A stretch of 64,000 nucleotides of DNA from Megalopta genalis (Eukaryota > Arthropoda > Insecta > Hymenoptera > Halictidae). The notes under the pieces are model-generated. The model was not told where the DNA came from, did not search any database, and worked only from the letters and a program-made list of their open reading frames with translations. The stretch is taken from positions 248,001-312,000 of the forward strand of contig NW_027476288.1 in NCBI RefSeq assembly GCF_051020955.1. The letters are read 5' to 3'. Positions 54,179-64,000 of the stretch are shown here, piece by piece; the first letter of the stretch is position 1; each line of letters opens with the position of its first letter. Made by a program: the position numbers and the translations under genes.

Positions 54179-55357
54179 TTATTCGAAGCTAAGCCTTCTA
54201 CTTCGCATTGATTTGAGGCTAAATCATTTGTTTCGCTTGGTTTTGAAGCTAACTCGTATTTTTCACATGCTGTTGAAGCTAAATCATGTATATCACAAGT
54301 ATTTGAAGCTATATCATACGTTTCGCATGGATTCCAACACAACCCTTCTAATTCGCATTGATTTGAAGCTAAATCATGTGTTTCGCATGGATTTGAAGCT
54401 AACTCGTTTGTTTCGCATGCTGTTGAAGCTAAATCATGTATATCACAAATATTTGAAGCTAAACCATTTGTTACGCATCGATTCGAAGATCAGCCTTCTA
54501 CTTAGCGTTGATTTGATGCTAAATCATGTGTTTCGCATGGATTTGAAGCTAACTCGTTTGTTTGGCATGCTGTTGAAGCTAAATCATGTATATCACAAGT
54601 ATTTGAAGCTAAACCATTTGTATCGGATGGGATCGAAGATAAGCCTCCTACTTCGCTTTGATTTGAATCTGAATCATGTGTTTCGCATGGATTTGAAGCT
54701 AACTCGTTTGTTTCGCATGCAGTTGAAGCTGAATCATGTATATCACAAGTATTTGAAGCTAAACTATTCGTTTCGCATGGATACGAAGATAAGCCTTCCA
54801 CTTCGCATTGATTTGAAGCTAACTCATGTGTTTCGCATGGATTTGAAGCTAACTCGTTTGTTTCGCATGCTGTTGAAGCTAAATCATATATATCACAAGT
54901 ATTTGAAGCTAAACCATTTGTTTCGCATGGATTCGAAGATAAGCCTTCTACTTCGCATTGATTTGATGCTAAATCATGTGTTTCGCATGGATTTAAAGCT
55001 AACTCGTTTGTTTCGCATGCAGTTGAAGCTGAATCATGTATATCACAAGTATTTGAAGCTAAACTATTCGTTTTGCATGGATACGAAGATAAGCCTTCCA
55101 CTTCGCATTGATTTGAAGCTAACTCATGTGTTTCGCATGGATTTGAAGCTAACTCGTTTGTGTCGCATGCTGTTGAAGCTAAATCATGTATATCACAAGT
55201 ATTTGAAGCTAAACCATTTGTATCGCATGGGATCGAAGATAAGCCTCCTACTTCGCATTGATTTGAAGCTAAATCATGTGTTACGCATGGATTATAAGCT
55301 AACTCGTTTGTTTCGCATGCAGTTGAAGCTAAATCATGTATATCACAAGTATTTGAA

Positions 55358-58300
55358 GCTAAACCATTTGTATCGCATCGAATCGAAGATAAGCCTCCTA
55401 CTTCGCATTGTTTTGAAGCTAAATCATGTGTTCGCATGGATTTGAAGCTAACTCGTTTGATTCGCGAGCAGTTGAAGCTAAATCAAGTGTATCACAAGTA
55501 TTTGAAGCTAAACCATTTGCTTCGCATGGATTCGAAGATCAGCCTTCTACTTCGCATTGATTTGAAGCTAAATCATGTTTTCCGCATGGATTTTAAGCTA
55601 ACTCGTTTGTTTCGAATGCAGTTGAAGCTAAATCATGTATATCACAAGTATTTGAAGCTAAACCATTTGTTTGGAATGGATTCGAAGATAAGCCTTCTAC
55701 TTCGCATTGATTTTAATCTAAATCATGTGTTTCGCAAGGATTTGAAGCTAACTCGTTTGTTTCGCATGCAGTTGAAGCTGAATCATGTACATCACAAGTA
55801 TTTGAAACTAAACTATTCGTTTCGCATGGATTCGAAGCTAACTCGTTTGTTTCGCATGCAGTTGAAGCTAAACCACGTATATCACAAGTATTTGCATCTA
55901 AACCATTTGTTTCGCATGGATACGAAGATAAGCCTTCTACTTCGCATTGATTTGATGCTAAATCATGTGTTTCGCATGGATTTGAAGCTAGCTCGTTTGT
56001 TTCGCATGCTGTTGAAGCTAAATCATGTATATCACAAGTATTTGAAGCTAAACCATTTGTATCGGATGGGATCGAAGATAAGCCTCCTACTTCGCATTGA
56101 TTTGAATCTGAATCATGTGTTTCGCATGGATTTGAAGCTAACTCGTTTCTTTCGCATGCTGTTGAAGCTAAATCATGTATATCACAAGTATTTGAAGCTA
56201 AACCATTTGTATCGCATGGGATCGAAGATAAGCCTCCTACTTCGCACTGATTTGAAGCTAAATCATGTATATCACAAGTACTTGAAGCTAAACCATTTGT
56301 ATCGCATGGGATCGAAGATAAGCCTCCTACTTCGCATTGATTTGAAGCCAAATCATGTGTTTCGCATGGATTTGAAGCTAACTCGTTTGTTTCGCATGCT
56401 GTTGAAGCTAAATCATATATATCACAAGTATTTGAAGCTAAACCATTTGTTTCGCATTTATTCGAAGCTAAGCCTTCTACTTCGCATTGATTTGAGGCGA
56501 AATCATGTGTTTCGCTTGGTTTTGAAGCTAACTCGTTTTTTTCGCATGCAGTTGTAGCTAAATCATGTATATCACAAGTATTTGAAGCTAAACCACTTGT
56601 TTCGCATGGATTCGAAGATAAGCCTTCTACTTCGCATTGATTTGATGCTAAATCATGTGTTTCGCATGGATTTGAAGCTAGCTCGTTTGTTTCGCATGCT
56701 GTTGAAGCTAAATCATGTATATCACAAGTATTTGAAGCTAAACCATTTGTATCGCATGGGATCGAAGATAAGCCTCCTACTTCGCACTGATTTGAAGCTA
56801 AATCATGTATATCACAAGTACTTGAAGCTAAACCATTTGTATCGCATGGGATCGAAGATAAGCCTCCTACTTCGCATTGATTTGAAGCCAAATCATGTGT
56901 TTCGCATGGATTTGAAGCTAACTCGTTTGTTTCGCATGCTGTTGAAGCTAAATCATATATATCACAAGTATTTGAAGCTAAACCATTTGTTTCGCATTTA
57001 TTCGAAGCTAAGCCTTCTACTTCGCATTGATTTGAGGCGAAATCATGTGTTTCGCTTGGTTTTGAAGCTAACTCGTTTTTTTCGCATGCAGTTGTAGCTA
57101 AATCATGTATATCACAAGTATTTGAAGCTAAACCACTTGTTTCGCATGGATTCGAAGATAAGCCTTCTACTTCGCATTGATTTGATGCTAAATCATGTGT
57201 TTCGCATGGATTTGAAGCTAGCTCGTTTGTTTCGCATGCTGTTGAAGCTCAATCATGTATATCACAAGTATTTGAAGCTAAACCATTTGTATCGGATGGG
57301 ATCGAAGATAAGCCTCCTACTTCGCATTGATTTGAGGCTAAATCATGTGTTTCGCTTGGTTTTGAAGCTAACTCGTTTTTTTCGCATGCAGTTGTAGCTA
57401 AATCATGTATGTCACAAGTATTTGAAGCTAAGCCATTTGTTTCGCATCGATTCGAAGATAAGCCTTCTACTTCGCATTGATTTTAATCTAAATCATGTGC
57501 TCCGCATGGATTTAAAGCTAACTCGTTTGTTTCGCATGCAGTTGAAGCTGAATCATGTATATCACAAGTATTTGAAGCTAAACTATTCGTTTCGCGTGGA
57601 TTCGAAGCTAACTCGTTTGTTTCGCATGCAGTTGAAGCTAAACCACGTATATCACAAGTATTTGCAGCTAAACCATTTGTTTCGCATGGATACGAAGATA
57701 AGCCTTCTACTTCGCATTGATTTGATGCTAAATCATGTGTTTCGCATGGATTTGAAGCTAGCTCGTTTGTTTCGCATGCTGTTGAAGCTAAATCATGTAT
57801 ATCACAAGTATTTGAAGCTAAACCATTTGTATCGGATGGGATCGAAGATAAGCCTCCTACTTCGCATTGATTTGAATCTGAATCATGTGTTTCGCATGGA
57901 TTTGAAGCTAACTCGTTTCTTTCGCATGCTGTTGAAGCTAAATCATGTATATCACAAGTATTTGAAGCTAAACCATTTGTATCGCATGGGATCGAAGATA
58001 AGCCTCCTACTTCGCATTGATTTGAAGCTAAATCATGTGTTTCGCATGGATTTGAAGCTAACTCGTTTGTTTCGCATGCTGTTGAAGCTAAATCATGTAT
58101 ATCACAAATATTTGAAGCTAAACCATTTGTTACGCATGGATTCGAAGATCAGCCTTCTACTTAGCGTTGATTTGATGCTAAATCATGTGTTCGCATGGAT
58201 TTGAATCTAACTTGTTTGATTCGCGAGCAGTTGAAGCTAAATCAAGTGTATCACAAGTATTTGAAGCTAAACCATTTGCTTCGCATGGATTCGAAGATCA

Positions 58301-59936
58301 CCCTTCTACTTCGCATTGATTTGAGGCTAAATCATGTGTTTCGCTTGGTTTTGAAGCTAACTCGTTTCTTTCGCATGCTGTTGAAGCTAAATCATGTATG
58401 TCACAAGTATTTTAAGCTAAACCATTTGTATCGCATGGGATCGAAGATAAGCCTCCTACTTCGCATTGATTTGAAGCTAAATCATGTGTTTCGCATGGAT
58501 TTGAAGCTAACTCGTTTGTTTCGCATGCAGTTGAAGCTAAATCATATATATCACAAGTATTTGAAGCTAAACCATTTGTTTCGCATTTATTCGAAACTAA
58601 GCCTCCTACTTCGCATTGATTTGAGGCTAAATCATGTGTTTCGCTTGGTTTTGAAGCTAACTCGTTTTTTTAGCATGCAGTTGTAGCTAAATCATGTATA
58701 TCACAAGTATGTGAAGCTAAACCATTTGTTTCGCATGGATTCGAAGATTAGCCTTCTACTTCGCATTGATTTGATGCTAAATCATGTGTTTCGCATGGAT
58801 TTGAAGCTAGCTCGTTTGTTTCGCATGCTGTTGAAGCTAAATCATGTATATCACAAGTATTTGAAGCTAAACCATTTGTATCGGATGGGATCGAAGGTAA
58901 GCCTCCTACTTCGCATTGATTTGAGGCTAAATCATGTGTTTCGCTTGGTTTTGAAGCTAACTCGTTTTTTTCGTATGCAGTTGTAGCTAAATCATGTATA
59001 TCACAAGTATTTGAAGCTAAACCATTTGTTTCGCATGGATTCGAAGATAAGCCTTCTACTTCGCATTGATTTGATGCTAAATCATGTGTTTCGCATGGAT
59101 TTGAAGCTAGCTCGTTTGTTTCGCATGCTGTTGAAGCTAAATCATGTATATCACAAGTATTTGAAGCTAAGCCATTTGTTTCGCATCGATTCGAAGATAA
59201 GCCTTCTACTTCGCATTGATTTTAATCTAAATCATGTGTTTCGCATGGATTTAAAGCTAACTCGTTTGTTTCGCATGCAGTTGAAGCTGAATCATGTATA
59301 TCACAAGTATTTGAAGCTAAACTATTCGTTTCGCATGGATACGAAGATAAGCCTTCCACTTCACATTGATTTGAAGCTAACTCATGTGTTTCGCATGGAT
59401 TTGAAGCTAACTCGTTTGTTTCGCATGCTGTTGAAGCTAAATCATGTATATCACAAGTATTTGAAGCTAAACCATTTGTATCGCATGGGATCGAAGATAA
59501 GCCTCCTACTTCGCATTGATTTGAAGCTAAATCATGTGTTTTGCATGGATTTGAAGCTAACTCGTTTGTTTCGCATGCTGTTGAAGCTAAATCATATATA
59601 TCACAAGTATTTGAAGCTAAACCAGTTGTTTCGCATGGATTCGAAGATCAGCCTTCTACTTCGCATTGATTTGAAGCTAAATCATGTGTTTCGCATGTAT
59701 TTGAAGATAACTCGTTTGTTTCGCATGCTGTTGAAGCTAAATCAAATGTATCACAAGTATTTGAAGCTAAACCATTTGTTTCGCATGGATACGAAGATAA
59801 CCCTTCTACTTCGCATTAATTTGAAGCTAAACCACGTGTTTCGCATGGATTATAAGCTAACTCGTTTATTTCGCATGCAGGTGAAGCTAAATCATGTATA
59901 TCAGAAGTATTAGAAGCTAAACCATTTGTTTCGCAT
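55358..59936. repeat. 5.76-kb-offset duplication, copy 2
   Basis: Partner of 49,600-54,178. Between the copies lies 54,179-55,357, which is itself a shortened copy of 47,820-49,600. Going along it, the offset to its source steps from 6,358 to 5,908 to 5,758 bp, meaning internal losses of 450 and 150 bp, or 15 and 5 monomers. Confidence 0.88.
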
Positions 59937-62900
59937 GGATTCGAAGATAAGCCTTCTTCTTCGCATTGATTTTAATCTAAATCATGTGTTTCGCATGGAT
60001 TTGAAGCTAACTCGTTTGTTTCGCATGCTGTTGTAGCTAAATCATGTACATCACATGTATTTGAAGCTAAACCATTTGTATCGCATGGAATCGAAGATAA
60101 GCCTCCTACTTCGCATTGATTTGAAGCTAAATCATGTGTTCGCATGGATTTGAATCTAACTTGTTTGATTCGCGAGCAGTTGAAGCTAAATCAAGTGTAT
60201 CACAAGTATTTGAAGCTAAACCATTTGCTTCGCATGGATTCGAAGATCAGCCTTCTACTTCGCATTGATTTGAGGCTAAATCATGTGTTTCGCTTGGTTT
60301 TGAAGCTAACTCGTTTTTTTCGCATGCAGTTGTAGCTAAATCATGTATATCACAAGTATTTGAAGCTAAACCATTTGTTTCGCATGGATTCGAAGATAAG
60401 CCTTCTACTTCGCATTGATTTGATGCTAAATCATGTGTTTCGCATGGATTTGAAGCTAGCTCGTTTGTTTCGCATGCTGTTGAAGCTAAATCATGTATAT
60501 CACAAGTATTTGAAGCTAAGCCATTTGTTTCGCATCGATTCGAAGATAAGCCTTCTACTTCGCATTGATTTTAATCTAAATCATGTGTTTCGCATGGATT
60601 TAAAGCTAACTCGTTTGTTTCGCATGCAGTTGAAGCTGAATCATGTATATCACAAGTATTTGAAGCTAAACTATTCGTTTCGCATGGATACGAAGATAAG
60701 CCTTCCACTTCGCATTGATTTGAAGCTAACTCATGTGTTTCGCATGAATTTGAAGCTAACTCGTTTGTTTCGCATGCTGTTGAAGCTAAATCATGTATAT
60801 CACAAGTATTTGAAGCTAAACCATTTGTATCGCATGGGATCGAAGATAAGCCTCCTACTTCGCATTGATTTGAAGCTAAATCATGTGTTTTGCATGGATT
60901 TGAAGCTAACTCGTTTGTTTCGCATGCTGTTGAAGCTAAATCATATATATCACAAGTATTTGAAGCTAAACCAGTTGTTTCGCATGGATTCGAAGATCAG
61001 CCTTCTACTTCGCATTGATTTGAAGCTAAATCATGTGTTTCGCATGTATTTGAAGATAACTCGTTTGTTTCGCATGCTGTTGAAGCTAAATCAAATGTAT
61101 CACAAGTATTTGAAGCTAAACCATTTGTTTCGCATTTATTCGAAGCTAAGCCTTCTACTTCGCATTGATTTGAGGCTAAATCATTTGTTTCGCTTGGTTT
61201 TGAAGCTAACTCGTATTTTTCACATGCTGTTGAAGCTAAATCATGTATATCACAAGTATTTGAAGCTATATCATACGTTTCGCATGGATTCCAACACAAC
61301 CCTTCTAATTCGCATTGATTTGAAGCTAAATCATGTGTTTCGCATGGATTTGAAGCTAACTCGTTTGTTTCGCATGCTGTTGAAGCTAAATCATGTATAT
61401 CACAAATATTTGAAGCTAAACCATTTGTTACGCATCGATTCGAAGATCAGCCTTCTACTTAGCGTTGATTTGATGCTAAATCATGTGTTTCGCATGGATT
61501 TGAAGCTAACTCGTTTGTTTGGCATGCTGTTGAAGCTAAATCATGTATATCACAAGTATTTGAAGCTAAACCATTTGTATCGGATGGGATCGAAGATAAG
61601 CCTCCTACTTCGCTTTGATTTGAATCTGAATCATGTGTTTCGCATGGATTTGAAGCTAACTCGTTTCTTTCGCATGCTGTTGAAGCTAAATCATGTATAT
61701 CACAAGTACTTGAAGCTAAACCATTTGTATCGCATGGGATCGAAGATAAGCCTCCTACTTCGCATTGATTTGAAGCCAAATCATGTGTTTCGCATGGATT
61801 TGAAGCTAACTTGTTTGTTTCGCATGCTGTTGAAGCTAAATCATATATATCACAAGTATTTGAAGCTAAACCATTTGTTTCGCATGGATTCGAAGATCAG
61901 CCTTCTACTTCGCATTGATTTGAGGCGAAATCATGTGTTTCGCTTGGTTTTGAAGCTAACTCGTTTTTTTCGCATGCAGTTGTAGCTAAATCATGTATAT
62001 CACAAGTATTTGAAGCTAAACCATTTGTTTCGCATGGATTCGAAGATAAGCCTTCTACTTCGCATTGATTTGATGCTAAATCATGTGTTTCGCATGGATT
62101 TAAAGCTAACTCGTTTGTTTCGCATGCAGTTGAAGCTGAATCATGTATATCACAAGTATTTGAAGCTAAACTATTCGTTTCGCATGGATACGAAGATAAG
62201 CCTTCCACTTCGCATTGATTTGAAGCTAACTCATGTGTTTCGCATGGATTTGAAGCTAACTCGTTTGTTTCGCATGCTGTTGAAGCTAAATCATATATAT
62301 CACAAGTATTTGAAGCTAAACCATTTGTTTCGCATGGATTCGAAGATAAGCCTTCTACTTCGCATTGATTTGATGCTAAATCATGTGTTTCGCATGGATT
62401 TAAAGCTAACTCGTTTGTTTCGCATGCAGTTGAAGCTGAATCATGTATATCACAAGTATTTGAAGCTAAACTATTCGTTTTGCATGGATACGAAGATAAG
62501 CCTTCCACTTCGCATTGATTTGAAGCTAACTCATGTGTTTCGCATGGATTTGAAGCTAACTCGTTTGTGTCGCATGCTGTTGAAGCTAAATCATGTATAT
62601 CACAAGTATTTGAAGCTAAACCATTTGTATCGCATGGGATCGAAGATAAGCCTCCTACTTCGCATTGATTTGAAGCTAAATCATGTGTTTCGCATGGATT
62701 ATAAGCTAACTCGTTTGTTTCGCATGCAGTTGAAGCTAAATCATGTATATCACAAGTATTTGAAGCTAAACCATTTGTTTCGCATGGATTCGAAGATAAG
62801 CCTCCTACATCGCATTGATTTTAATCTAAATCATGTGTTTCGCATGGATTTGAAGCTAACCCGTTAGTTTCGCATGCTGTTGTAGCTAAATCATGTACAT

Positions 62901-64000
62901 CACATGTATTTGAAGCTAAACCATTTGTATCGCATCGAATCGAAGATAAGCCTCCTACTTCGCATTGTTTTGAAGCTAAATCATGTGTTCGCATGGATTT
63001 GAAGCTAACTCGTTTGATTCGCGAGCAGTTGAAGCTAAATCAAGTGTATCACAAGTATTTGAAGCTAAACCATTTGCTTCGCATGGATTCGAAGATCAGC
63101 CTTCTACTTCGCATTGATTTGAAGCTAAATCATGTTTTCCGCATGGATTTTAAGCTAACTCGTTTGTTTCGAATGCAGTTGAAGCTAAATCATGTATATC
63201 ACAAGTATTTGAAGCTAAACCATTTGTTTGGAATGGATTCGAAGATAAGCCTTCTACTTGGCATTGATTTTAATCTAAATCATGTGTTTCGCAAGGATTT
63301 GAAGCTAACTCGTTTGTTTCGCATGCAGTTGAAGCTGAATCATGTACATCACAAGTATTTGAAGCTAAACTATTCGTTTCGCATGGATTCGAAGCTAACT
63401 CGTTTGTTTCGCATGCAGTTGAAGCTAAACCACGTATATCACAAGTATTTGCATCTAAACCATTTGTTTCGCATGGATACGAAGATAAGCCTTCTACTTC
63501 GCATTGATTTGATGCTAAATCATGTGTTTCGCATGGATTTGAAGCTAGCTCGTTTGTTTCGCATGCTGTTGAAGCTAAATCATGTATATCACAAGTATTT
63601 GAAGCTAAACCATTTGTATCGGATGGGATCGAAGATAAGCCTCCTACTTCGCATTGATTTGAATCTGAATCATGTGTTTCGCATGGATTTGAAGCTAACT
63701 CGTTTCTTTCGCATGCTGTTGAAGCTAAATCATGTATATCACAAGTATTTGAAGCTAAACCATTTGTATCGCATGGGATCGAAGATAAGCCTCCTACTTC
63801 GCACTGATTTGAAGCTAAATCATGTATATCACAAGTACTTGAAGCTAAACCATTTGTATCGCATGGGATCGAAGATAAGCCTCCTACTTCGCATTGATTT
63901 GAAGCCAAATCATGTGTTTCGCATGGATTTGAAGCTAACTCGTTTGTTTCGCATGCTGTTGAAGCTAAATCATATATATCACAAGTATTTGAAGCTAAAC
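58361..64000. repeat. 13.3-kb-offset duplication, copy 2 (runs off the window)
   Basis: Partner of 45,045-50,685. Private changes include ACTTGGCATTG near 63,257, which replaces ACTTCGCATTG. Its first 1.58 kb (58,361-59,936) is also the third copy of the block at 45,045-46,621 and 52,603-54,178. Confidence 0.9.

Larger units (their letters stand above)
15868..63024. repeat. Thirteen TCGCGA-bearing monomers, each after a 29-bp monomer
   Basis: A class-E variant with GATTCGCGAGCAG carries TCGCGA (NruI) at 15,902, 25,502, 28,530, 36,179, 39,866, 40,855, 46,855, 49,704, 52,463, 55,462, 58,221, 60,170 and 63,019. In every case the preceding monomer is the 29-bp form, CATGTGTTCGCATGG or CATGTGTTCGCATTG. 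Two further 29-bp monomers, at about 23,370 and 28,799, lack the TCGCGA partner. The linkage means this composite arose once and spread by duplication. On the - strand the one-base loss breaks the decapeptide frame, and the class-E variant changes the Cys codon to Arg. Confidence 0.88.
1..64000. repeat. Hierarchical satellite array: 30-bp monomer, 150-bp pentamer
   Basis: Every 60-base stretch contains two copies of a monomer of about 30 bp with the core TTGAAGCTAAATCA or a close variant. Five monomer classes alternate in the fixed order A-B-C-D-E, giving a 150-bp unit. Class A starts ATATCACAAGTATTTG, class B has GATTCGAAGATAAGCC, class C starts ACTTCGCATTGATTTG, class D ends CTAACTCGTTT, and class E has CGCATGCTGTTG or CGCATGCAGTTG. 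Class E carries a GCATGC (SphI) site and class B a TTCGAA site, so both sites recur at close to 150-bp spacing. Almost all length changes are whole monomers; 1-bp phase changes are rare. No flank is visible at either end, so the true array is longer than the window. The repeat structure is seen directly; the label satellite is inference from size, purity and hierarchy. I cannot assign it to a named satellite family. Confidence 0.97.

Noticed and set aside
1..64000. CRISPR array
   Set aside because: Repeats of about 30 bp suggested it, but there are no spacers: repeat follows repeat without unique sequence, and no cas-like gene is present.
1..64000. Dozens of separate protein-coding genes on both strands
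   Set aside because: All long open frames are made only of the 30-bp repeat, overlap on opposite strands, start at arbitrary repeat ATGs and end at shared class variants. None has a unique domain, a promoter or a splice context.
1..64000. CENP-B box in the monomer
   Set aside because: TTCG is present in most monomers, but the CGGG half of the known box is absent, so the match is only four bases.
1..64000. Telomeric or simple-sequence DNA
   Set aside because: The unit is 30 bp with five stable classes, not a short G-rich telomere motif.
1..64000. A third reading on the + strand (V-S-H-G-F-E-A-K-S-C type) with TGA read as Trp
   Set aside because: This frame is open in four classes and has TGA in nearly every class-C monomer. 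Reading TGA as Trp would open it, but TAA and TAG also occur in it (TTTTAATC, CTTAGCAT), and nothing else in the window supports a variant code.

Overview
The whole 64-kb window is one uninterrupted tandem-repeat array. Reading from base 1 to base 64,000 I found no single-copy sequence, no recognisable gene, no RNA gene, no transposon and no array edge; both ends run out of the window inside the repeat. The basic unit is a roughly 30-bp monomer (about 37% G+C, core TTGAAGCTAAATCA). There are about 2,100 monomers, estimated as window length divided by 30. A pure repeat block of this size, together with its moderate AT richness, points to a eukaryotic nuclear genome, probably satellite-type heterochromatin. 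The sequence alone does not identify the species.

The array is hierarchical. Five monomer classes (here called A to E) follow each other in fixed order and form a 150-bp higher-order unit. Diagnostic starts on the + strand are A ATATCACAAGTATTTG, B GTTTCGCATGGATTCG, C ACTTCGCATTGATTTG, D GTTTCGCATGGATTTG followed by CTAACTCG, and E GTTTCGCATGCTGTTG. The 150-bp units carry private variants that are themselves repeated at longer spacings: 300, 540, 990 to 1,890, 1,050, 1,800, 3,479, 5,758, 7,557, 9,838 and 13,315 bp.

Layout: 1-5,790, fairly regular pentamers. 5,791-15,000, longer units of 990 to 1,890 bp marked by a GATAGTAG monomer. 15,000-22,800, regular pentamers with one scrambled spot at 20.75-20.94 kb. 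22,800-31,000, the most diverged and mosaic stretch. 31,000-36,150, more regular, with a 1,050-bp tandem pair. 36,150-41,700, the GATAGTAG units return and include a 989-bp tandem pair. 41,700-64,000, kilobase-scale near-identical copies nested in each other, the youngest-looking part of the array.

Because the monomer length is a multiple of three, one frame on each strand stays open for long runs. The + strand gives a basic, hydrophobic ten-residue repeat (longest run 871 codons). The - strand gives an acidic decapeptide repeat with a cysteine every ten residues, of the type L-A-S-N-x-C-E (longest ATG-initiated run 396 codons). Both frames are broken many times by stop codons and 1-bp indels that are shared between copies. 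I therefore do not call either a functional gene. The pattern of variation does look more codon-like on the - strand, and that is the most interesting open question here: a satellite that may have grown out of, or still resembles, a repeat-protein exon.
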